Source: an uncultured Rubrobacteraceae bacterium
Lineage (GTDB): Bacteria > Actinomycetota > Rubrobacteria > Rubrobacterales > Rubrobacteraceae
Direction of reading: 5' to 3'
Length of the DNA stretch: 9,422 nt
Assembly: GCA_902806105.1 (NCBI GenBank)
Contig: CADCVI010000110.1
Span: 1-9,422, forward strand
The position numbers and the translations under genes are program-made. The notes below the pieces were generated by a model, which worked only from the letters and a program-made list of their open reading frames with translations, was not told where the DNA came from and did not search any database. Of this stretch, positions 1-4,485 are shown one piece after another (position 1 is the stretch's first letter; every line of letters starts with the position of its first letter).

Positions 1-1029
1 CTGGCTGCCCGGTATGACCGTCACCCCATCAGCGGAGGCACTCGGGCCGTATGACCCATCTCCCGCGATAGACATAGCGGATTCACAGGAGTCTGCAACC
101 ACGTTGCGTACGGTGATTGGGCCAGGGTGTGAAGCCCCGTGCGGATTCCAAAGCACCGCGTTGTGGCCGTTTTTACAGGTTACTCCGTCGGCAAAGATGT
201 TCTTCATGGGCGTCCAGCCGTTTGAATAGTTCTCGACCCTAAGCGCCACGCCACCTTCTGAAGAGATGTTGAGGAAACGGAGGTTGTCACCACCGCTAGT
301 TTGCACAAGCCCCCACCCGTAGGGACTTTGCTCGGAATGCACATTCTCCATCACGCCATCGGTTGGATGGTTGTATACGCCGTTAGTGGGCGTTGAGTTC
401 GGTGCGATGTAGCTGAAGCACGGCCTACGAGAGCTTGGAGCTTCTTGTGTGGTGTTGGCGTTGTTCTGAATACAGACCGCATTTTTGATCGAGAAGTTGC
501 GAACGTTGCGGATTCTCATCGCCCCGGTCTCTTGTCTTGCATCGTAGAGGTCCATAGTGAAGGTACCACCTACGCCCTCGATGTGGATGTTGCTCGCGAA
601 CGTCGTATCATTCGGACCTTCTAAATTGAACAGCGGTGCATTGTCGGTGCCGTACTTTGTCAGGATCGCCCCCGCTTGCACCTCGAGATGTGTATTGTTT
701 GGGGGTGTCACACCGGCGATTCGATAGTTGCCGGGCGCAGGCACATAGACCACCCCGTTTACCCGGGCCGCTTCCGCCATCGCCCTCTCAAACGCTGCCG
801 TATCATTGCTTGTGCCGTTACCGGTTGCTCCGAAATCTCTGACGTTAGTGACAGTCTCAAGCGGGGTCGAGGTGCTCGTCTCCGGGATGGCGTCTGATTC
901 CTTCAGTTCCTTGGGCTTCGCTTCCTCGACGCCTACCTGCTTCTCCTGCCTCTCAGGTGGCGGGCTTGCCTGACCGCAGCCATAGAGAACCGCGAACGCT
1001 GTCAGCATCAACAGGACGCGAACCGCCAT
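1..1029 (-). CDS. Secreted lipoprotein with pectate-lyase-like parallel beta-helix (3' end cut by window edge)
   Basis: Read on the minus strand from ATG at 1029, this frame stays open for 343 codons and runs off the left edge, so the C-terminus is missing. The start has a good Shine-Dalgarno (GGGAGGA) about 5 nt upstream. The protein opens with a short signal peptide (MAVRVLLMLTAFAVLYGC) and a plausible lipobox, LYGC, placing the lipid-modified cysteine at residue 18; Tyr at -2 is atypical. A charged, Pro/Thr-rich linker follows to about residue 58. Then comes NVRDFGATGNGTSNDTAAF (about 62-80) and GVVYVPAPGNYRI (about 89-101), the hallmark opening of the Pectate_lyase_3 / right-handed beta-helix superfamily. 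The rest (N-I-H-I-E-G, R-N-V-R-N-F, T-V-R-N-V-V) reads like beta-helix coils. It is probably an exported, membrane-anchored polysaccharide-binding or -cleaving protein; the substrate is not predictable. Its G+C is visibly lower than that of the replication genes, which may mean separate ancestry. Confidence 0.88.
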   Translation of the reverse strand, partial: MAVRVLLMLTAFAVLYGCGQASPPPERQEKQVGVEEAKPKELKESDAIPETSTSTPLETVTNVRDFGATGNGTSNDTAAFERAMAEAARVNGVVYVPAPGNYRIAGVTPPNNTHLEVQAGAILTKYGTDNAPLFNLEGPNDTTFASNIHIEGVGGTFTMDLYDARQETGAMRIRNVRNFSIKNAVCIQNNANTTQEAPSSRRPCFSYIAPNSTPTNGVYNHPTDGVMENVHSEQSPYGWGLVQTSGGDNLRFLNISSEGGVALRVENYSNGWTPMKNIFADGVTCKNGHNAVLWNPHGASHPGPITVRNVVADSCESAMSIAGDGSYGPSASADGVTVIPGSQ

Positions 1030-1140
1030 GCTTCCTCCCTTGCGACGTAACTACCTTACGCACACCCTACACGTCCCGCCCCATGGCCCCGGTCCTGACG
1101 GGCAACCATCGCATGGGACGAAGCGTCCGGTCCGAGGTTG

Positions 1141-1188
1141 GGCGTGGCGAACTTCGGAGAACCCCCTCAAGCCGAAGTTCGCTTCGCC
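1141..1188. repeat. Long inverted repeat (hairpin) upstream of the lipoprotein gene
   Basis: GCGAACTTCGG at 1147-1157 is perfectly complementary to CCGAAGTTCGC at 1172-1182, with a 14-nt loop. Beyond one wobble and one mismatch, GGCG (1141-1144) also pairs with CGCC (1185-1188). No T-run follows on either side. It lies about 110 bp upstream of the lipoprotein start. It could be an upstream terminator insulating that gene, a protein-binding site or part of an untranslated RNA. Confidence 0.6.
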
Positions 1189-1247
1189 CCGCCCCGATGG
1201 GGCCTGCCCTTAAGGGGGCGTGATACCTCCACGGGGGTATTATCGAT

Positions 1248-1293
1248 TTCTTATGTGGGGGCAGGGCCAGCCGTCCTGTTCCGTACATAAGAA
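1248..1293. repeat. 9-bp perfect inverted repeat with 28-bp spacer
   Basis: TTCTTATGT at 1248-1256 is the exact reverse complement of ACATAAGAA at 1285-1293. The arms are AT-rich in an otherwise very GC-rich stretch, which makes them stand out. They could be paired half-sites for a DNA-binding protein or recombinase, or the base of a long stem. I cannot assign a binder. Confidence 0.45.
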
Positions 1294-1437
1294 CCAGCAT
1301 GACGGTCTGGACCGGGGGTGCCCCGGGGCGAGGCTTGGGGTGTTGGGGTGGGGCGAAAAGCCGGGCCCGAACAGGAGGGGGGTAATAAGCTGGGACCCGG
1401 CCACACACACTTACGCGGCGGGCCTCGCAAGGTTTCG

Positions 1438-1487
1438 CCACGAGAAGAGGGCCGGGGCCCCGAAGGACCCCGGCCCTCTTCTCGTGG
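1438..1487 (-). terminator. Strong terminator hairpin after higA
   Basis: A 20-bp perfect stem (arms 1438-1457 and 1468-1487) with a 10-nt loop starts 5 nt beyond the higA stop codon, where a terminator for the higBA transcript is expected. Neither side has a proper T-run. U-less stems of this kind are common in high-GC actinobacteria. The symmetry means it may also stop rightward transcription entering from the lipoprotein side. Confidence 0.8.
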
Positions 1488-1491
1488 GCGG

Positions 1492-1800
1492 TTAGGCCGG
1501 CGCGAGCGGCCTAACCTTAGACAGTATCTCTTCGCCAGTCTCCTCCTCCGCCGTCTGCAAATCGTAGCGGTTTTGTAGGTTCATCCAGTACTGCGCCGAC
1601 GTCCCGAAGAACCGGGCGAATCTCAGGGCCGTGTCGGCGGTTATCCCGCGTTCCCCCGCCACGATCTTGTAGATCCTGGGAGGGTCCACCCTGACCTCCT
1701 TCGCCAGCGCGTAGGGCGTGAGCCCCAGCGGCTCCAGAAACTCCAACTGCAGGAACCGTCCGGGGGTCATCGGCGGGAACACTCTTACTTCTTTGTCCAT
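1492..1800 (-). CDS. higA: HigA-family antitoxin, helix-turn-helix
   Basis: This 102-aa protein is the DNA-binding antitoxin of a type II toxin-antitoxin pair; it should neutralise HigB and repress their shared promoter. The characteristic family run is clear: P-G-R-F-L-Q-L-E-F-L-E-P-L-G-L (about 13-27), then an Xre-type helix-turn-helix TPYALAKEVRVDPPRIYKIV (about 28-47), then GERGITADTALRFARFFGTS and QYWMNLQNRYDL, which are typical of HigA/VapI antidotes. Length is normal for the family (about 95-105 aa). The ATG is preceded by an excellent Shine-Dalgarno (GGAGGTG, 7 nt away). Only 23 bp separate it from the toxin stop, so the two genes are one transcript. The acidic C-terminal tail (AEEETGEE) is probably flexible. 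Confidence 0.92.
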   Translation of the reverse strand: MDKEVRVFPPMTPGRFLQLEFLEPLGLTPYALAKEVRVDPPRIYKIVAGERGITADTALRFARFFGTSAQYWMNLQNRYDLQTAEEETGEEILSKVRPLAPA

Positions 1801-1823
1801 GTATGTGCACCTCCCTTCTCCCT

Positions 1824-2105
1824 TCAGTGGTAGTCAACGATCTCCACCTCGTAGGCGTCGCCGCCCTCGAACCCGAAGCACACCCGGTATTGCTTGTTTA
1901 TGCTGATGGACCATTGGCCCTCCCGCTTGCCGCCCAGCTTGTGCAGCCGGTTGGAAGGCGGGGCTTCGAGCTCCCGGACATCGGTGGCAATGTCCACAGA
2001 CAAGAGCTTCGCAAGGGCCTTCTCGCGCAGCTGCGGGGGGACGGCATGTGATTTGCCGCCCCCAAACAGCCTCTCGGTTTCCTTGTTCGCGAAGCTCCTA
2101 ATCAT
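1824..2105 (-). CDS. higB: HigB-family toxin (RelE/ParE superfamily mRNA interferase)
   Basis: This 93-aa protein is the toxin of the pair, expected to cleave mRNA on the ribosome when HigA is lost. The family signature is nearly complete: MIRSFANKETERLFGG at the N-terminus, then a helix region QLREKALAKL, then PPSNRLHKLGGKREGQWSIS followed by INKQYRVCFGFEGGDAYEV and the terminal IVDYH. These residues match the canonical HigB/GraT pattern (LxG-x-R-x-GQWSIxINxQxRxCF...DYH), including the conserved basic residues used for RNA contact. The toxin comes first, which is the usual higBA order. There is no Shine-Dalgarno before the ATG. The promoter places transcription initiation at or within 1-2 nt of that ATG, so translation is probably leaderless. 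Confidence 0.93.
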   Translation of the reverse strand: MIRSFANKETERLFGGGKSHAVPPQLREKALAKLLSVDIATDVRELEAPPSNRLHKLGGKREGQWSISINKQYRVCFGFEGGDAYEVEIVDYH

Positions 2106-2141
2106 GCCCGTATATTAGCGCACTTCACTAATAGCGTCCAA
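2106..2141 (-). promoter_or_regulatory. higBA promoter with overlapping operator, probably leaderless
   Basis: On the minus strand there is TTGGAC (2141-2136), an 18-nt spacer and TAATAT (2117-2112), close to sigma70 consensus. The -10 ends 6 nt before the higB ATG at 2105, so the expected transcription start is the A of the ATG. An inverted repeat TATTAG/CTAATA (2113-2118 and 2128-2133) overlaps the -10 and is a good candidate for the HigA operator. Confidence 0.75.
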
Positions 2142-2171
2142 CACTAGCACCGCACGAGGGGCCGCCTGGGG

Positions 2172-2531
2172 CTAGGATGGCGGGCTGACGTCGAGCAGCT
2201 CGAGGAAGTTTGCGGCCGTGAAGAGGTCCGATACGTCATCCCCGGTCCATTCCTCGGGCATCACCACGGCGCCGAGGCTGTGCAGGTCGAGGACCGCCGC
2301 GAGCAGGTCCCGGTCCATCGGCAGCGGGAGCCACCCTTCGGCGGCGGGGTGGTTCTTGGACGCAGCGCGGAACGCCAGCGCGTCCTCGGAGGAGCGGAAC
2401 ACGAGCAGGGCGTCCCCGTAGGGAGTGGGGAGCGTGGCGGCACTCACGGCGTCCGCCTCCCGGCGGTAGAGGGCCGTGGGGCTCAGGTCGAAGCTACCCT
2501 CGCCCGTGCTGGTGGTCTGTTCGGCTTTCAT
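2172..2531 (-). CDS. Unrecognised 119-aa protein
   Basis: I do not recognise a family. The ATG at 2531 is chosen because GGAGG lies 5-6 nt upstream. The same frame is open further upstream to 2636, but that extension is Arg/Pro-rich and crosses a hairpin, so it is probably untranslated. The protein is acidic with a polar N-terminus (about 1-15), then a compact alpha/beta-looking body: GDALLVFRSSEDALAFRAAS (about 39-58), AEGWLPLPMDRDLLAAVLDL and a final helix DLFTAANFLELL. The phrase 'VFRSSEDALAFR' suggests a small fold with a strand-turn-helix, but this is inference. No signal peptide or membrane segment is visible. It lies downstream of the SWIM gene on the same strand, across a terminator-like hairpin, and may share its transcript. 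Confidence 0.7.
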   Translation of the reverse strand: MKAEQTTSTGEGSFDLSPTALYRREADAVSAATLPTPYGDALLVFRSSEDALAFRAASKNHPAAEGWLPLPMDRDLLAAVLDLHSLGAVVMPEEWTGDDVSDLFTAANFLELLDVSPPS

Positions 2532-2549
2532 GCTTTCCTCCAAAGCGAA

Positions 2550-2573
2550 GCGCCCGGGATCTCCCCCGGGCGC
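2550..2573 (-). terminator. Hairpin between the SWIM gene and the 119-aa gene
   Basis: GCGCCCGGG (2550-2558) and CCCGGGCGC (2565-2573) form a perfect 9-bp stem with a 6-nt loop. On the minus strand it is followed by CTTCGCTTTGG and then the Shine-Dalgarno of the 119-aa gene. It could be a weak terminator after the SWIM gene or a 5' leader hairpin that lowers expression of the next gene. Confidence 0.5.
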
Positions 2574-2645
2574 GTGTGCGTGTCTCTGGCGTCTGGGCGG
2601 CCCTGGTGGGTCCCGCCCGCGTTGTCTGGTGGGCACGGCAAGGGC

Positions 2646-2972
2646 CTAGAGGCTCTCGCCGCGGCGCTTGGCGCGGTGGATCCCGACAGCGTAGACGTGT
2701 GCGCAAAGCACGCCCCGGTGCTCGTGGTCCGGACAGTCGCACGTCTCGCGCCTGTAGTTGACCGCGTGGGCCTCGCCGCCCGACATCGAGGGGACGAGGT
2801 ACGTCCAGGGGCCGGTCCTCACAATCTCTTGTCCGCGCGCCTGGACAAGTGCCAAGGCGCGCAGTTCGCGGGGGTGGGGACGGGTAGCGGGCGCTACACT
2901 TTGGTCGATCACGGTTGCCTCCAAGCTGTCCGTGGTCCGGGTCCCGGGGTGTTCCACCACCTGCGGGGCCAT
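2646..2972 (-). CDS. Small SWIM zinc-finger protein
   Basis: A 108-aa protein whose C-terminal half carries a CxCx9CxH zinc-binding pattern: Cys78, Cys80, Cys90 and His92, within CDCPDHEHRGVLCAHVYAV. This is the SWIM finger, seen in DNA-binding and protein-interaction contexts in bacteria, some archaea and transposases. The part before it (HAVNYRRETCDCP) matches the usual strand entering the finger. The first 45 residues look like a basic/disordered lead-in plus one helix. It is much shorter than SWIM-containing helicases, so it is a stand-alone finger. The start at ATG 2972 has no Shine-Dalgarno; it follows the predicted leftward transcription start by about 15 nt. Given its place opposite a helix-turn-helix gene on a shared promoter, a regulatory role is plausible but unproven. 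Confidence 0.8.
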   Translation of the reverse strand: MAPQVVEHPGTRTTDSLEATVIDQSVAPATRPHPRELRALALVQARGQEIVRTGPWTYLVPSMSGGEAHAVNYRRETCDCPDHEHRGVLCAHVYAVGIHRAKRRGESL

Positions 2973-2978
2973 TTATGT

Positions 2979-3026
2979 GTCTTGACAAGGGTAAGAGTAG
3001 CGCGATAAAATCCTCTCTGTCAAGAC
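2979..3026. promoter_or_regulatory. Fully overlapping, mirror-symmetric divergent promoters
   Basis: Rightward: TTGACA (2982-2987), 18 nt, TAAAAT (3006-3011), start near 3018. Leftward: TTGACA read on the minus strand (3023-3018), 18 nt, TACTCT (2999-2994), start near 2987. The two -35 boxes sit in a perfect 9-bp inverted repeat, GTCTTGACA (2979-2987) and TGTCAAGAC (3018-3026). Each -35 box coincides with the other promoter's start site, so one bound polymerase blocks the other. The arms may also be operator half-sites, for example for the protein encoded at 3057. Confidence 0.75.
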
Positions 3027-3056
3027 GTGGCCGCTATTGTCTCATTCGGGAGGGTT

Positions 3057-3257
3057 ATGTTGGCGGCGGAAGAACGGTTCCTCAGCCTCGAGGACGTGGC
3101 CGAGAGACTGCAGGTCAGCGACCGGACCGTGCGGCGCTGGGTTAAAGATGGGAAGCTCGCCGCCTACAAGCCGGGCCGGGAGTGGCGGATCCGCCCGAGC
3201 GACCTCGAGAACTTCCTAGAATCCCGCAAAGTCCGGTCCAACGGGGGAGGGACCTAG
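3057..3257 (+). CDS. Excisionase/MerR-like helix-turn-helix DNA-binding protein
   Basis: A 66-aa single-domain protein of the HTH_17 'excisionase family DNA-binding' type. The core FLSLEDVAERLQVSDRTVRR is a textbook winged helix-turn-helix; WVKDGKLAAYKPGREWRIRP gives the wing, and DLENFLESRK is the closing helix. Members act as excisionases, as AlpA-like activators of mobile elements, or as small regulators. The start is uncertain: ATG 3057 has GGGAGG only 3 nt away; TTG 3060 would have better spacing; GTG 3027 would give 76 aa but lies about 9 nt from the transcription start without a Shine-Dalgarno. It is the first gene rightward from the divergent promoter, the classic position for the switch protein of an integrated element. 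The C-terminal tail (VRSNGGGT) is disordered. Confidence 0.88.
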   Translation: MLAAEERFLSLEDVAERLQVSDRTVRRWVKDGKLAAYKPGREWRIRPSDLENFLESRKVRSNGGGT

Positions 3258-3350
3258 GACCGTGGCCGTCTCGGTCGCGGACCTAGTGAAAGCCAACCCT
3301 CACGCAGCACCTCTCCAGAAACTTCCTTCGATCTTTCGAAAGGCGGAAGC

Positions 3351-4094
3351 ATGCCCTTCCGCATAACCAAAGAGATGCGAATGATGCGCGAGGCCGAACT
3401 GGGATTTAGCCCCGAAGTCAAGATAGCGCAATTCCGAGAACACTTTGAGCGCGAGAGATGGCGCCGGCTTCAGCAGGTATTGGGGATGCGCCGCGCCCTA
3501 CGCACACGGACTTCGCGGGCACCCGAAATCGAAAGCGGAGGAACATTTCGTCCGTCCTCGCCCAACTACCTCTATCTACTTGCTCGGGAGACTAAGGACG
3601 GAGACTATCAAAGCTACAAGAGGTTCGTGAATTACTTCGGCCTCGAGGCCACAGGCGACACCATCGTTGCCGCAGCCGAGCAACTGCGCGTGACCTTCGA
3701 GCCTCGCGGCAACAACCGGCGAGCATGGTGGCGCGAGCCCTCGGCCGATGCGTGGGAGTGGCTCAGAAGGAAGATTGCCCAGCAACCATACGAGCGCGGA
3801 TTCATCCAGTTGAACCCAGCTCTTGTAGAGCCAAAGAACCAACACACCGACAAGCGAAAGGTCCTCGACGCGGATTTGCGCGAGTTCGAGCTACGGGAAG
3901 CCGTGTATGCGGCGCTGCCTGAAAAACAGGCCGAAGTGGTGTGGCTGTATCTCATGTTCCACGACGATGCCAGGCCACGAGAGACCACAGGGCTGATCGC
4001 AGAGGCCCTGGGAATAAGCCCGGCCACGGTACGTGGGCACAAAGCCGAAGCCGCAAAGAACGCGCAATTCAGGAGGGCCTTGGGCGGATGGTGA
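3351..4094 (+). CDS. Putative regulator with a C-terminal sigma-region-4-like helix-turn-helix
   Basis: A 247-aa protein of unrecognised family. The N-terminal 60 residues are strongly basic and helical (MPFRITKEMRMMREAELGFS onward). A middle part (about 70-165) contains NYLYLLARETKDGDYQSYKR and RAWWREPSADAWEWLRRKI, soluble with no known motif that I can name. The C-terminal 70 residues, from about Leu181 (LREAVYAALPEKQAEVVWLY) to IAEALGISPATVRGHKAEAA, have the layout of sigma70 region 4 / LuxR-type DNA-binding helices. The start has AGGCGG about 5 nt upstream, inside a 10-bp palindrome CTTTCGAAAG (3333-3342) that could hide it. Its base composition is less GC-rich than that of the primase gene. 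It lies between the switch-type HTH gene and the replication gene, so early-gene activation is a reasonable guess. Confidence 0.75.
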   Translation: MPFRITKEMRMMREAELGFSPEVKIAQFREHFERERWRRLQQVLGMRRALRTRTSRAPEIESGGTFRPSSPNYLYLLARETKDGDYQSYKRFVNYFGLEATGDTIVAAAEQLRVTFEPRGNNRRAWWREPSADAWEWLRRKIAQQPYERGFIQLNPALVEPKNQHTDKRKVLDADLREFELREAVYAALPEKQAEVVWLYLMFHDDARPRETTGLIAEALGISPATVRGHKAEAAKNAQFRRALGGW

Positions 4095-4140
4095 CCCTCG
4101 ATAAGATTTTTTTCGGAGCACCCAAACACTTTGGGGGGTT
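4073..4140 (+). terminator. Weak terminator-like structures after the 247-aa gene
   Basis: GAGGG (4073-4077) can pair with CCCTC (4095-4099), followed after 7 nt by a run of seven T (4107-4113). A second stem, CCCAAA/TTTGGG (4121-4126 and 4130-4135), is followed by GGGTTTT. Neither is a strong terminator, but the T-run is unusual in this GC-rich DNA. They may reduce read-through toward the replication genes. Confidence 0.3.
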
Positions 4141-4181
4141 TTCCAGCCTATTACCTGAAAGCCCAGTCCAAGGAGGTGTCC

Positions 4182-4385
4182 GTGTCCCAGTTCGTAGCAC
4201 TCTACAGCGGTGCGACTGTGAACAGCTCGGAGATCTTGGCGTTGAGCGCGGACCCCCGGATCGTGCGGGATTTCGCGGCTCGCCTGCTCGAGCAGCCGCC
4301 CAAGATCTCCGAGGATCCGGCGGTCGTGAGTATCGAGGAGGGCAGGCGTAGAGCCCTAGAAGTCGTGCTAGATGAAGGAGCATAA
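4182..4385 (+). CDS. Unrecognised 67-aa protein
   Basis: I chose GTG 4182 because AGGAGG sits 5 nt upstream, the best ribosome-binding site in the rightward genes. The frame extends back to a TTG at 4131 but has no comparable site there. The protein reads MSQFVALYSGATVNSSEILA and then a helical acidic stretch (DFAARLLEQPPKISEDPAVV) ending EEGRRRALEVVLDEGA. It has no transmembrane segment, Cys cluster or motif known to me. A short, soluble, probably helical protein just upstream of a primase-helicase could be an accessory replication or copy-control factor. That is context only. Confidence 0.65.
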   Translation: MSQFVALYSGATVNSSEILALSADPRIVRDFAARLLEQPPKISEDPAVVSIEEGRRRALEVVLDEGA

Positions 4386-4449
4386 GAAAGGCCGAGCCCC
4401 GACAGCCCGGCCAAATCCAAACCCCCGATGCCTACTTGGAGGTAAACTA

Positions 4450-4485
4450 ATGATACCCCATAACCCCCTGGAGCGCACCGCATGA
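4450..4485 (+). CDS. 11-codon leader ORF coupled to the primase-helicase
   Basis: ATG at 4450 with GGAGGT 7 nt upstream opens MIPHNPLERTA and stops with the TGA at 4483-4485, which overlaps the primase start as ATGA. The primase's own ribosome-binding site (GGAG, 8 nt away) is poorer and lies inside this mini-ORF. The arrangement suggests that ribosomes load at 4450 and reinitiate on the primase-helicase. The preceding 64 bp (4386-4449) contain only a weak GGCCG/CGGCC stem and no other gene. Confidence 0.45.
   Translation: MIPHNPLERTA

Larger units (their letters stand above)
1030..1437. other. About 400-bp stretch with no credible gene, rich in hairpins
   Basis: Between the lipoprotein start and the higA terminator I find no frame with a recognisable protein. 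The longer open frames here are Arg/Pro-rich and lack a ribosome-binding site or domain. The stretch holds several inverted repeats, listed separately, plus a 10-bp palindrome CCCTTAAGGG at 1207-1216 and a short stem CCGGGG/CCCCGG at 1312-1326. It should contain the lipoprotein promoter on the minus strand, but I see no convincing -35/-10 pair. G-rich blocks at 1314-1380 are striking but do not fold into a tRNA-like or known riboswitch shape that I recognise. Confidence 0.6.

Noticed and set aside
1236..1242. ATAATAC on the minus strand, as a fourth linker copy
   Set aside because: Only seven bases match and none of the rest of the element is present; this is expected by chance.
1067..1441. 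124-codon minus-strand frame between higA and the lipoprotein
   Set aside because: Arg/Pro-rich, no domain, no ribosome-binding site, and it crosses strong hairpins.
2280..3008. Open plus-strand frame of 242 codons across the SWIM and 119-aa genes
   Set aside because: It has no recognisable domain, is low-complexity Gly/Val/Arg-rich, and lies opposite a clear SWIM zinc-finger frame.
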